Shown one piece after another: positions 1 through 23,617 of a stretch of DNA of 64,000 nt. The notes below the pieces were generated by a model. The model was given only the letters and a program-made list of their open reading frames with translations, had not been told where the DNA came from and ran no database searches. The DNA is from Diadophis punctatus similis (taxonomy: Eukaryota; Chordata; Lepidosauria; Squamata; Dipsadidae), in contig JALIGW010000020.1 in NCBI GenBank assembly GCA_023053685.1, positions 364,001 to 428,000 on the forward strand, given 5' to 3'. Each line of letters starts with the position of its first letter. The first letter of the stretch is position 1. Position numbers and translations under genes: made by a program.

Positions 1-430
1 AGCAGTAGACAAAGGTCTCGGAGAAAACAGCGTCGCCACAGCAAGCGCCGGGGACGCGCGTGAGGACGGGACTCGCTGCGCCCGCTGCTGCCGGCTAAGC
101 GGAAAGCACAGAGAGGGGCATCCCGGACGCGCGTGCTGCCCTCGGCGCTTCCAAGGCACCTGCCTGCCGCCGCGCTTCGCCTGCTCGCACGCCCGCTCGC
201 TCGCAAGCGGGCAGCGGTGGGGATCGAAGCGGAGTGGTGGCACCTCGAAAGGACTGGGGTGCTAGATTTCATGCTAGCTCAGGAATGGGTGGCGGGGGCA
301 AGCAGCGGTGGTGGCGGCGGCAAGCAACAGCGGGGGCAAGCAGCGGGGGGGGCAAGCGGCGGGGGCGGCGGCAGCGGGGAAAACCTCCGAAGGGTGGGGG
401 CTGGGGGGGGTTGGGAGCTGCATTCGGTGT
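1..430. promoter_or_regulatory. GC-rich, CpG-dense stretch, probably edge of the ATP6V1B2 CpG island
   Basis: The first ~430 bases are strongly GC-rich with many CG dinucleotides and G-rich runs, unlike the AT-rich sequence that follows. Because the coding exons of ATP6V1B2 begin with exon 2 at 4557, this is most easily read as the downstream part of that gene's promoter CpG island (5' UTR or start of intron 1). I could not find the family's first coding exon here: no ATG opens a frame resembling the B-subunit N-terminus and ending at a donor. An open frame from 133 exists but is low-complexity Gly/Ala/Arg and I do not regard it as coding. Confidence 0.4.
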
Positions 431-502
431 ATAAGACACACCCACTTTTTGACCCCCTTTTTGGGAGTAAAAAGGTGCGTCCTATACTCCGAAAAATACG
501 GT
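424..502. repeat. Short palindromic MITE fragment ending in a 'GTATAAGAC/CGGTA' type terminus
   Basis: The two ends are inverted copies: a 'tcggtgtataagacacacc' type left arm and a right arm 'ggtgcgtcctatactccga' followed by aaaaatacgg. This is the classic layout of a very short foldback DNA element that is common in reptile and bird genomes. I infer class only from the inverted ends. Confidence 0.6.
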
Positions 503-1335
503 ATGTAAGACTGTGCTTATGTTGTAAATATTACCTGAAAATTATCAGTAACTTTACTGTTACAAAGTTAATAAAACAAGCCTGCTTTCAAACAGCAATC
601 CTAGAAGTTACCTTTTGAGGGATCCCTAAGAGGCTGAGATTTGCACTTTGGCAAGAGTTTAGCTGAAATAGTTTGCAGTTGTGCAATAGCTGTTAAGGAT
701 ATAGCTAATACCCAAATGTGGTAGAGAAGGAAGGAAAAAATCTTGTCGATTGCTCTCCAGTTGCTATGAAACACAGAGAGAGAGAGAGAGTTTACCACAC
801 ACATCTTTTGAGCAGCAGAAAAATATGTACAATGTTAAAACATTTAAGGTTAAGGTTAAAAAAACCTGGACCAATTGTTTTAAAAGATGTATGCTTTAAT
901 GTTGTTTTGATTTAAAACCCAAAATCAACATAATTGGTAATATTGTAAAAACATCTTTACTGTACACCAAAAACTTTGTTACAAATCCACCAGGCATGTA
1001 AATATTACTGTGTTGACACAACACAGGTAACATACTATCATGTTTGCTATAAATAGTTTCATATAGCTGTTCTTCCAGTTAAGTTTGAGACATCCTCATG
1101 ATAATCCCCAGCACAAATAAACGATGATAAATTTTACTTATGTAAAATGTTTTAATCTAGATGCAAAATGTACCTTTAAAATTATGACTGAATTCACACA
1201 TTATATTAAGCCAACCACCAAATACAACGTATTATTTGAAGCCTAACAAAATAATGCTATGGGGTAGATGACCTTGTGAGACATTTTGGATAAATAAGAA
1301 TCTGGGTTTACCTTTTCCGAGACCAGAAGTGAGTA
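503..1335. other. Intron 1 sequence, no recognised feature
   Basis: AT-rich intronic sequence of ATP6V1B2 (assuming exon 1 lies left of the window). I see a short GA-rich run near 774-790 but no coding exon, RNA gene or bounded repeat. Confidence 0.4.
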
Positions 1336-1726
1336 CAGGTGGTCCTTGAGTTACTACCACAATTGAGGCCAACATTTCTGTTGCTAAGTAAGACATTTGC
1401 TGAGTGAGTTGTGCCCCATTTTATGACTTTCTGGGCACAGTTATTAAGTGAATCACTGTAGCTATTTAAGTTAGTAATACAGTTCTTAAATGAATCTGGT
1501 TTCTCCACTGATTTTGATTGTCAGAAGGTTGCAAAGGTGATCACATGATCCTAGGACATGGCAACCGTCATAAATATGAATCAGTTGCCAAGCATCTGAA
1601 TTTTAATCAGGTGAGACTGGGGATGCTGCAATGTTCATGTGAAAAATGGTCGTAAATCACTTTTTTCAGTGCCTTTGTAACTTTAAACAGTCACAAAATG
1701 AACGGTTGTACGTCGAGGGCTACCTG
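1336..1726 (+). mobile_element. TA-flanked MITE, copy 1 of a family repeated through the window
   Basis: Begins caggtggtccttgag and ends with the inverted ggctacctg, flanked on both sides by TA (1334-1335 and 1727-1728), as expected for Tc1/mariner-type insertion. The ~390 bp interior is built of degenerate phrases such as 'ttgctaagt', 'gttaagtgaatc' and 'cattttatgac', several in inverted orientation, so the element has no coding capacity. Relatives occur at about 4.0, 5.7, 9.0, 21.1, 44.6, 46.0 and 47.3 kb. Confidence 0.75.
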
Positions 1727-1789
1727 TAGCATCTAATGACCATGCTGAAGGGAATTTTTGAGCAAAAGGTCTGGAGGCTACCTTGGTTT

Positions 1790-1852
1790 AAATTATTTAA
1801 TTTAATTTAATTTAATAGATTTGTATGCCGCCCAACTCCCGGGGGACTCTGG
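1790..1852 (-). repeat. L2-type LINE 3' tail fragment
   Basis: An AATTT-rich tract is followed by the reverse complement of the conserved L2 3' UTR (the 'cgggagttgggcggcat' phrase). The same phrase closes the two long L2 copies in this window near 16370 and 36055. Only the last ~60 bp survive. Confidence 0.6.
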
Positions 1853-1859
1853 ACTTTGT

Positions 1860-2974
1860 GATAAATTATCACAAAGATTTATTGTGTCCCTCATCCTATT
1901 TGTAAATAGCAATAACAACAGTGGCAGCAACTAAAGCAGACTTAATAACGTAGCTATACGTAATGTAATCATTGACCAAATAGCTAATCTCTTGTCTACT
2001 AAATCTTTAATTGGATCTGAGTCTTGTTGGATTCCATGAAGATTTGTGCTTAGGTGTGACCTTCATAGGACAATCCCTTTGGCATATTTTAAGTATCGCT
2101 ATTGTCTAGTGAGATTTATTTCTAGATAATTATGGATTGGATGCAACTTCTTACTCAGTTATTCTGTTCTGGAAATAATCTGGTTTGTTCATCCTTTCCT
2201 TAATTTTGGGGGATGGTGATTAATGATTACTCTTTCGTCTTGTGAGCCTGATAAAGCCCTTGTGCTCTTTGAAGTGCTTCTCTTTTTACAGTCATGTGGG
2301 ATTAAATTGAAGCTTTTGCTGGGAAGGATGATAAAGGACCCTTATACCTTTGTGCATGCTCTTTTTCACCTCCTCCCCCATCCTTTATTCATTATACAAT
2401 GTCTCAAACTTCCTTTCTGAATAGATTGTTGTAAAATAATTCCTGCACACCTTTTGGCTGCATCTTTGAGCCCAGATGAACTTTTTTGCATATCACAGAG
2501 ATAGTTGAATTTCTTATAGCCATCTTGACAATGGGAACAGGCCACAGTGCTTCACAGAGTCTTATTTATTTATGAAATGAGAGGGTATGTATTAAGTCAA
2601 AATGTATGGTTGGTGGAGGTAATTCTTGAAATTTAGCATGATGAATGGATCCAGGTTCTTGTGGCATTATAAGCAAACCATGGCTTTGATTTGCTATGAC
2701 ATCATCCCTTTTCATTTTAAAACCCTGATTTTAGGTATGGCTTGTTATATACACTCATCTAACCGCAACTTGTTTGATAAACCTTGGTGTAAGAACCAGG
2801 TCATACTATTTCTGAGCAGACAAATATTAGAAGACAACCTCATGCCTTATTCATTATGATAACCTAACCTGCAAGAAATTAGGCCACGCACATTTTAATC
2901 TTCAGAAGCTTCTCATAGACAAGCTAAAATGGACAGAGAAAGCATTCCTAAAACCCACTTCCACTACTCTAGTC
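1860..2974. other. Intron 1 sequence, nothing recognised
   Basis: Ordinary AT-rich intronic DNA between a LINE tail and a hAT element. Short open frames near 2223 and 2626 have no homology I recognise, no credible splice context and poor codon character. Confidence 0.4.
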
Positions 2975-3711
2975 CAGGGATCACCAATCTTCCGGAGCTC
3001 GGGGACCAATTTTTTTTTTAAATCCCACAGACCACTAATATTATCTGCCTAATGACCTGCTGGGTGGGTGTGGCCAACTTGATGTCACTCATGTCGAGGG
3101 GTACCTTGCCTGCCTCTACTCGTCCCTCCCCTCTCAGCCACTCCTTGTCTGCCCGCCTGCTCCTTAGGGCCCCAGCAGGAAGCAGTTGTTGGAGCTAAAC
3201 AACAAGAAAGAGTTGGCAAAACAGCTGGCTCAGTTCAAATTGGATCTGACTGAGAAGGAAGCTCAGCAGAAGCACCTCACTGTGGACTATGAGCATAGGC
3301 TTTCCAAGCAGAGGGAAGACCTGCAAGGCCAGGCACTGGTGCCTGGAGGCTCAGCGGGCTGAGATGGTCAGCCAGTTCCAGGCCATGATGCAGTCCCACT
3401 GGAACAAGGCACTCTGGCTCTTCGCCACCACCTGCGCTTCCCTCCAGCCTTCGCCCAAAGCCCCTCACCAGGAGGCTGAAGCAGGCCCCAAGTCAGAATT
3501 TCTGCCCCCCTCCGACCCGCACAAAAACAGCCAGAATGGGAAGACACTCTGCAGCAACACACACATTCATTGCACGTATCCGGCCCAGGGGCCGTAGTTT
3601 GAGGACCCCTGATTTAGTGCAATATAAAAAATGCAAATAATTTTTCTGCGGACCACCAAAATTTACTTGCAGAACACCAGTGGTCCAGGGACCACCAGTT
3701 GGTGATCGCTG
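2975..3711. mobile_element. Non-autonomous hAT element carrying exon-like coiled-coil sequence
   Basis: The termini are inverted (left cagggatcaccaatc, right gttggtgatcgctg) and the element is flanked by the 8 bp duplication CTCTAGTC (2967-2974 and 3712-3719), diagnostic of hAT insertion. The interior at ~3180-3430 differs from the usual filler: it reads as a charged coiled-coil peptide (KKELAKQLAQFKLDLTEK, then YEHRLSKQREDL) and after a frame change continues as RAEMVSQFQAMMQSHWNKAL. This looks like a captured cellular gene fragment, now frameshifted. The donor gene is not identified. Confidence 0.75.
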
Positions 3712-3830
3712 CTCTAGTCAACAGGTAAGAAAGCAAAGGGTTATCATCCAGCGAATGAATGAAACTTGGTGGTGGTTTCTAGTTTCCAGGTGGTTTTCTT
3801 TAAAGGGAAAATGAGAGAGATGCTCTAGAA

Positions 3831-3974
3831 CAGGGGTCTCCAACCCTGGCAATTTTAAGACTTGTGGACTTCAACTCCCAGCATTCCACAGCCAGCTTTA
3901 TTAGCTTTGCTGGCTGTGGAATTCTGGGAGTTGAAGTCCACAAGTCTTAAAGTTGCCAAGGTTGGAGATCCCTA
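3831..3974. mobile_element. 144 bp near-perfect palindromic hAT MITE
   Basis: The left half (caggggtctccaacc... ) is mirrored almost completely by the right half (...ggttggagatcccta), meeting near 3903. It is flanked by the 8 bp repeat CTCTAGAA at 3823-3830 and 3975-3982. It contains the phrase 'gacttcaactcccag' and its complement. The same family is seen at 48046-48139, 56364-56470 and, more distantly, 57217-57336. Confidence 0.85.
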
Positions 3975-3998
3975 CTCTAGAACAGTGGTCACCAACAG

Positions 3999-4366
3999 TT
4001 GACTAAATGAGTGATTGTTTGAAGTTACAAAAGCACTGAAAAAAGTGACTTATGACCATTTCCCCCACTTATGACTTTTGCAGCATCCCCTTGGTCATGT
4101 GATTTATATATTGATGCTTGATAACTAACTCACATTTTTGACAGTTGCAGTGTCTCAGTCATGTGATCCCCTTTTGCGACCTTCTGAGAAGCAAAGTTCA
4201 CTGAGAAACCAGGTTCACTTAATGTTACTAATTTAAGAACTGCAGTGATTCACTTAACAAATGTGGCGAGAAAAGTTGTAAAATGGGACAAAACTCACTT
4301 AACAAATTTCTCACTTAGCAACATAAATTTTGGGCTCAATTGCAGTCGTAAGTTGAGGACTACCTG
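3999..4366 (-). mobile_element. TA-flanked MITE, copy 2
   Basis: Same family as the 1336-1726 copy: it ends with 'agttgaggactacctg' followed by TA (4367-4368) and holds the usual phrases ('ccacttatgac', 'cacttaacaaat'). The left end is worn, so that boundary is approximate. Confidence 0.65.
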
Positions 4367-4556
4367 TAATTGGGGCTCCATATCTAGCGTATGAATCAGC
4401 TAGTTGTGATCTCTTTTCCAGAGATGATCTATCAAGTATAAGAATGTATTTGATGTGATTACATAGCCTCCATTTATTACTTATTAACTTTGTGTAAATT
4501 TTGATTAAGAGTGCATTAAATTGTTTAAACATCTTTTCTTCATTTTGGCTTTTCAG

Positions 4557-17720
<13,164 letters not shown>

Positions 17721-18641
17721 CTTGCACCTTTTGCTCCCCCCCAAAAAAATACTGGATCCCCCCCCCCTTCCCTGGTGTTGGTGTTTACTTGTCAGCCCTG
17801 TAATTAAACCAAGAATAAGTGACATATTTGTGCCAGTGTTGCTGATGTTTTAAGCTGATAACAGAGTTTAAAATACGCTCCTTTTCAAACACTGGTGTCT
17901 TGAGTGGTTTACATATACTGGAAGGAAATGGTGTATTTTTAGAATTTTCTTTGCTTTCCTGCAAGGTTTTTTTCTTCTTCTCCTTTATGTGGTCATGAAG
18001 GAAGAAAGTGCACAGAGCTGGCTGCCGTGCCATTCTCGGACTGTTGGAGCATAAGAAAAATCATCTAGTCGTGGAGGGAAAAGCTAGACTCATCAAAAAT
18101 TGAAAAAAAGTTGTATTCCTTGGTCAGGCTATCCTTGTCCACTGGGGAGTTTTGGTATTTGGGGGTTACTCCACTCTTATGCTATCCTGCAGACAGGTGG
18201 GCAAGAGAAAGCCACCCACCAGGTTACAGTGGCTACTGGTAGCATTTCAAGCCCACAAAGCGCCATTTGCTTCAGCTACTGTATGGCTAGGAAATTGCCC
18301 AACAGTGATTTTGCAATATTTGCACATCCTGTTGCTTGCCCAGAAAAAGTACATGATTCCTACCTCTTCTGTGAAAACTTGGCATAGGGACTACTTTCCA
18401 GGTGGCCAATCCCATTGCCCGGCTGCACATTTACGCGGTTGTGGACGTAAATATGAAACAGCAGCAAAACAGGAGTTTCCTCCCCCCCCCCTTTTTTCCT
18501 ATGCTGCATTGCAAAGTAATCAAGGCAGAGGACAATGTTGGCGAGGGTAAAGATGCCTGCAGCTAACAAGTACCTTGTTTGGTACAGTATTGGTCTTCAA
18601 AATATGAGGGGTCCTTGGTGCGCTCTGACCTGGGTGGTTTT

Positions 18642-18695
18642 CTTGCAGACGTTTCATTACCCAAACTAAGTAATATCATCAGTGCTAGTAAGGAG
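18642..18695 (-). ncRNA. Hammerhead ribozyme-like motif, minus arm
   Basis: Reverse complement has CTGATGA (18676-18682), GAAA (18652-18655) and GTC (18648-18650). Stem II is ATTACT/GGGTAAT with all six positions paired (one G-U), better preserved than the plus arm; stem I keeps only a few pairs next to the core. It is antisense to ATP6V1B2. Confidence 0.55.
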
Positions 18696-18918
18696 TGTGG
18701 TTTGCTGTTGGTTTATATTCTAGTGGTTTGCCCTGTCAGTGTTGGTGGGGATGATCTTAGAGATTATTTGGTTGGGTTGTTTACTGTGGGCTCTTTGGCA
18801 GTTTTTTGATTGGGGAATCAACAAACTGCCAAAGAGCCAACAGTAAACAGCCCAACCAAATGAAGACCACCCCACCAGCACTGACAGGCACAGAATATAA
18901 TTTGAGAGCAAAGCCCAC

Positions 18919-18977
18919 TTGTTACCTGCACTGATGATGTTACCTAGTTGGGTCATGAAATGTCTGCAAGTAAACAA
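18919..18977 (+). ncRNA. Hammerhead ribozyme-like motif (type I), plus arm
   Basis: Core CTGATGA at 18931-18937, GAAA at 18957-18960 and the cleavage triplet GTC at 18962-18964. Stem II is TTACC/GGGTCA-like (18939-18955, one mismatch) with a TAGTT loop. Stem I pairs ttgttacctgca (18919-18930) with tgcaagtaaacaa (18965-18977): four pairs, one mismatch, four pairs, one bulge, three pairs. Stem III is reduced to a single A-U pair, the form described for Penelope-type hammerheads that act as dimers. Activity is not demonstrated. Confidence 0.65.
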
Positions 18978-19862
18978 ACCAGCTCAGAGAGCATCAAGGA
19001 CCCCTCATATCGATCCTGAGCTACAAATATTCTCCTTTATTAGTCTTCAAGATATTCTGAAAAAGGCCCAATGTTTTCCAACTGCAGCAGACCCTTACAT
19101 TTGAACAAAGCTGAGGAGCCTTTGCTTGAAATATGCATAGATCATTTCAAAGTTGGTCCTCTTGTTCAATTCCTAATGATCCAGAAAGTAAGAAGGCACA
19201 CTGAACATGCAAAGGGCCATTTTAAAGTCTGTTGTTGAGAGACCCTTTGGAAGGTATTTAGGTTTGAACCCTACCCCAACCTTGGATTTTTCTTTAAACC
19301 ATCTTCCAAAGGTGAAGTTCACTAGCCATTGAGCACAGTTCTAAACATTGCTTTGGCGCTAGGCGGTAGATGGCATTGGCAACCCAATGCTTTTATAGAA
19401 TGGGCTTGCGTGAATTTCAAAGCCCAGAGGCAAATACGAGGTACGTTTTCACCTTGATTTTGGTTTTCAGCCTATTCCTGGGGACCTCTCCCGGCACTCC
19501 TAATTTTGGTGATCAGATCACAAAAGTACAGGACAATATCCCAGATCCCAGTTGGGTGTTGCTTGGAAAGGTTTGTGATGGTTCAGGCTGCAAAGACTGT
19601 CTACCCCAACATGTCACCCCTTTGGCCCTCCCAAGCTTTGTCCTATGCAGATCTTTGTACTGTTTTGTTCTGTGTGCTCTGTAACTTGGGTGCAGTAGCC
19701 TTTTCCCCACTTTACTTCCCCACTTTGATGCATTCCATCGAAGTTGTGTCAATTCTATTTTTCTCTGAATCGGGGGAGGGTTGGGAATCACGGGGATGGG
19801 GAAATAGCATGGAAATATTTTAATGTAAAAAACTGTGATACCTGCATTCGTTAAACATGATC

Positions 19863-19868
19863 AATAAA
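19863..19868 (+). other. ATP6V1B2: Polyadenylation signal of ATP6V1B2
   Basis: Canonical AATAAA followed ~20-30 bases later by a GT-rich stretch; it ends the longest 3' UTR I can support. Confidence 0.6.
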
Positions 19869-20194
19869 TGTTAAAGAAAATGGGAGTCTGTTCTGTACTG
19901 GTCATATAGAGGCTTCTTGTTTTCTTTAGGGGGTGGGCCTTTCATAAATCATGAGCCTTTAGAGCTTGAAGTTTCTCAAGAACTATTTCATACTCAAAAG
20001 TTAGTCCATAGCCATATGTCATGAGCTTATTGTGGTTCATCTTTGCCTCCATAGATATCCTTGCCTACCAGCTTCTGAGCTGTTAGAAGGATGAGGAGAG
20101 ACCTTTCATTACCCGCTCTTGCAAATTTCTGCTTTCCATCTGATACAGTCCATTGATCACTGATTTTGTACATTATAGTGGAAATCTTTTAAAT

Positions 20195-20983
20195 CAGCGG
20201 TTCCCAACCTGGGGGTCGCGACCCCTTTGGGGGTCGAACAACCATTTCCCAGGGGTCGCCCCGGCATCCTCAGCTCCCCCCCACCACCACAAGCCTGGCC
20301 ATATCGCGCCTCACAACCCGCGCCCCACGACCCACCCCGCCGCCGCCATTTGGGTTCTTTTACGCTCTGCGCATGCACAAAGCATTCTGCACATGCGCAG
20401 AGGGTAAAAGAGCCCTAATGGCAGCGTCCGGGCGAAGTCTCCAGATCAGGGCGAGGTCTCTGCTCGTTTCGTGTGTTGCCTCTGGGACCTTTTCTAGCCC
20501 TGTCGCGAAAGGCGTGCGCGACTTCGGTGGGGCTGGGACAGGCGGCTGCCCGGAGAGAGCCACCCCCTTCTCCCTGATCACTACAGGTAGATGGGAGAGA
20601 CACTGCGAAAGGCGTGCGTGACTTCAGCGGGGTCTGGACAGGTGGCTGCCCGTAGAGGGCCACCCCCTTCGCATCAAATGCTACAGGTAGATGGGAGAGA
20701 GACTGCAAAGGGGATGGCTCTGGGCAGCCGCCTATCCCGGCCCCGCCGAAGTCGCGCACGCCTTTCGCGACAGGGCTCGAAAAGCTCCCAGAGGCAACAC
20801 GCGAAGCGAGCAGAGACCTCGCCCGGATCTGGAGACTTCGCCCGGAAGCTGCCATTTGGGTTCTTTTACCCTCTGCACATGTGCAGAGGGTAAAAGAACC
20901 CAAATGGCGGCGGCGGGCTGGGTCACGGTGGGGGTGTGGGGGCAGGGCACGGGTCATGGCATTAGGAAGGTTGGGAACCACTG
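20195..20983 (-). mobile_element. SPIN-like non-autonomous hAT transposon
   Basis: Left end cagcggttcccaacc and right end ggttgggaaccactg are inverted and flanked by the 8 bp duplication TTTTAAAT (20187-20194 and 20984-20991). The terminal ~60 bp ('gggtcgcgacccctttggg') is the hallmark of the SPIN (Space Invader) family. The interior is unusual: it is GC-rich with repeated and inverted blocks such as 'gggttcttttac' and 'tctgcacatg' near 20350-20400 and 20860-20910. No transposase. It shares its ~100 bp end with the 52855-53467 element. Confidence 0.85.
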
Positions 20984-21055
20984 TTTTAAATCATTGAAGG
21001 TTGTGAGTCTTTAGTGGATGACTGCTATGATTAGCATGGCCAGATATCAAAAATA

Positions 21056-21437
21056 CAGGCAGTCCTCGACTTATGACCACAACTGAGCCCAAGCTTTCTG
21101 TTGCTAAGCAAGACTTTTGTTAAGTGAGTTTTGCCCCATTTACATCCTTTCTCGCCACAGTCGTTAAGTGAATCACTGCCATTGTTAAGTTAGTAACATG
21201 GTTAAGTGTATCTGGCTGCCCTATTGACTTAGCTGGTCAGAAAGTTGCAAAAAGGGATCACATGACCCCGGGACACTGCGACCATCATAAATATGAGTCA
21301 GTTGCCAAGTGTCTGAATTTTGATCACATGACTATGGGGATGCAGCAACTGTCATAAGTGAAAAACGGTCATAAATTACGTTTTTTTACGCTGTTGTGTC
21401 TTTGAACAGTCACGAAATTATAAGTCAAGGACTACCT
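21056..21437 (+). mobile_element. TA-flanked MITE, copy 5
   Basis: Left end caggcagtcctcgacttatg preceded by TA, right end 'aagtcaaggactacct'. Well-preserved interior shared with the 5.7 and 46.0 kb copies ('gggacactgcgaccatcata'). Confidence 0.75.
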
Positions 21438-21681
21438 TTGACTACCTCAAACAAAGTGGCAAGGTTGCTCCATCCACCTACAACCACCTCACACTGTTCT
21501 TCATCTCATGAATATTTCTCTTTTTTTTCTGCCAGTTGGGGCCACTGGAAGAGAGTCAAGAGTCTTTCTGAGTAATTATGCTAGAGATTGGTGCATTGCA
21601 GCCTAATTAGCTTTTGAAAGAAGAATCTTCTAAAAATTAAATCGGGAGAGACAAAGAATCTGGTGGGCCCTAAGGGAGTAT

Positions 21682-21925
21682 GAGGAGCTGAGATAGCGCA
21701 GTGGTTAAAAGCAGCATTGCGACCTTCAGCTGATTGCTAGTTCAGCAGTCCAGCTGTTCGAATCTCACTAGGCTCAAGGTTGACTCAGCCTTTCATCCTT
21801 CCGAGGTGGGTAAAATGAGGACCCAGATTGTTGGGGGCAATATGCTGAACTCTGTAAACCGCTTAGAGAGGGCTGGAAAGCACTATGAAGCGGTATATAA
21901 GTCTAAGTGCTATTGCTATTGCTAT
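21682..21925 (+). repeat. tRNA-derived SINE, plus orientation
   Basis: The head contains an A-box-like segment ('tagcgcagtggttaaaagc') and a B-box (gttcgaatctc at ~21757), followed by the body 'ggtaaaatgaggacccag' and 'gtaaaccgcttagagagggc' and a (TATTGC)n tail at ~21909-21925. The most complete copy of this SINE family in the window. Confidence 0.85.
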
Positions 21926-22690
21926 GTGTGTTACCCAGAGGCCACCAAGTTGTTTAACCTAACTTATAGATTCATATGTCAGCCACTCGGCAAAGACGCA
22001 GATGGTTTGGAACTGTAGGAGACTTCTGTTGCTCTTTTCCTCAGTTCAGTCTTGGATAATTTTCAGAAGCAACTAAGACTATATTAAGGTTGCATTACAA
22101 TTTTTAAATCACAACTGTATAGTAGATGTCAGATAAATGGAATTTGAAATGCATAAAGACATTTTTTAAAAAAGATGATAAAACAATTGTGGTAGGTGGC
22201 ATGTTGAGACGTACAATTCATTAGTCCCATTTAGCACATTCAGGGCTTATAGAGTATAATAAAACATCAAAATATATTGTTACTACAACAAATCACAAAT
22301 GATTTCAAAACAAGAAATAAGCAACAAAGCAATTTATATGGAAGGCAGAGCCAGACTGCAGAGCTGAGACAGTTTAAATTACTAGCATAACTTAAGCAGC
22401 TGGAAAAGTAGGTTTTAACCACTAGGCAATCCTCATTTAGTGCTCATGATTGGGATATGCAACTGGTTGTTAAGTGAGGCCATCCACACTGTGCTTATGA
22501 TCTTCCTTCAGCTTTCGTTTGCTTTACAGACCTGAGGTCATAAGTGTGAGGTTGGTTGTAAAGTTATTTTTTCAACACCATCATAAAACTGCAAACAGTC
22601 ATTAAATGAGGCAGTTGCTAAATGAGGACTACCTTTTCTCCAAAAACAAAAAAGATGCTAAACAGGCCTCTTTTAGGAGTGTATGTTAGA
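21926..22690. other. Intergenic, mostly unannotated
   Basis: AT-rich sequence with a worn MITE-like fragment at about 22424-22634 ('gcaatcctcatttag' to 'aatgaggactacctt', inverted ends). Nothing else recognised. Confidence 0.4.
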
Positions 22691-23375
22691 GCCTAGAGCA
22701 GGGGTCTGCAACCTGCAGCTCCGGAGCCGCATGCAGCTCTTTGGGTCCTCTGCTGTGGCTCCCTGTCAGGTGATCCCATCACTGACTGGCCCTGCCCCTC
22801 GCCCTCCCCTCCCAGTCACTCCTTGCCTAGCCTGAGAAGGTAAGGGCAACGGCGGGGGATGGAGAAGCAACTGGGGCTGATTTTCCGGCGCCTCATTCTT
22901 GCTGGAGCTTCTTGCAGCCCTTGTTGGTGCTGGGCGTGGCTCAGTCGCTTGGGGAGATGCGCAACCTGCTTTCCGCCCCGAGACACTGGCCCAACCCAGC
23001 CGTGACTGACGTCGGCCTTGTTATTGCGAGGGCTGGTGGGGTGGGAATGGAATCCAGGAGGACGGGATGACAGAAAGGGGGACAGGCCCGCAGCGCTCAG
23101 CTGCGGCTTTAAAATGTGCACGGGGAACTGTGTGTGTATCTCTGTATCTCTCTCTGTCTCTGTGTCTCTCCTCTCTCAGAAACCCGGCGAGAGCAACCCT
23201 CCTCCCCCTCCTTCTCCTCTCGCGATCCCCTGGCCGGCTGTGGTGGGGCTGGGAGGGTGCGCACAAACAGGGAGACCCTCCTCAAGCGAGTGCCCGCCCA
23301 CCCTTTGTGTGCCTTTTCTGTGCTTTCGCCGAGCCCGGCCACTCACTTGAGGAGGGTCTTCCCGCTCGTACGCAC

Positions 23376-23617
23376 TGTTAGATAGACACAGAGGCAAGTG
23401 TCTAAGGATAACCCATTTATTGAAGTTAACAAGAACTCACGAAACAAGGAAGGCAGTCAGAAAGGAATCACCTCAGCCTCGCTCTGACAGCTCTTTTATG
23501 TGGAGCTGTCAGACACGGCAGCCAATAGGAGCTCTCCAATCTCCCGCTCCGTGCTAGCCCTGCGGCAACCAATCACCAGAGACGCCTGCTGTTGCCGGCG
23601 TCTCTGCATATTCAACA
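23376..23617 (-). repeat. 3' LTR (complete, 242 bp)
   Basis: In + coordinates it begins TGTTAGATAGAC and ends ATTCAACA, so TG...CA rules hold; in element sense it starts TGTTGAATATGC. A reverse-strand polyadenylation-like AATAAA lies at ~23410-23417 (seen as ttatt on +). The gag-pol frame terminates inside it, at 23554. Confidence 0.9.

Larger units (their letters stand above)
18604..19006. mobile_element. Inverted (foldback) Penelope-like fragment pair with two hammerhead-like motifs
   Basis: The left end 'gaggggtccttggtg' is repeated inverted at the right end ('catcaaggacccctc'), and the arms match through most of ~400 bp, meeting near 18810. Each arm contains the hammerhead core pattern CTGATGA...GAAA...GTC: + strand at 18931-18964 and - strand at 18648-18682. 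It lies within the presumed 3' UTR of ATP6V1B2, so on the sense transcript the arms could form a long hairpin. Assignment to Penelope-like elements rests on the known presence of such ribozymes in their terminal repeats. Confidence 0.7.
17721..19885 (+). other. ATP6V1B2: 3' UTR of ATP6V1B2
   Basis: After the stop at 17718-17720 there is ~2.1 kb without a gene, ending at the canonical AATAAA (19863-19868) and followed by a GT/T-rich stretch ('gggagtctgttctgtactgg'), the normal downstream element. The length is inferred from this being the first well-placed signal; earlier alternative polyadenylation cannot be ruled out. It contains an inverted repeat element (18604-19006). Confidence 0.6.

Noticed and set aside
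133..618. 161-codon open frame at the left edge
   Set aside because: Low-complexity Gly/Ala/Arg translation of a CpG-rich stretch that then runs into a MITE; no domain and no splice or start context.
21682..21760. A functional tRNA gene
   Set aside because: A- and B-box-like segments are present, but the sequence continues into a SINE body repeated four times in the window and no cloverleaf with a paired acceptor stem closes.
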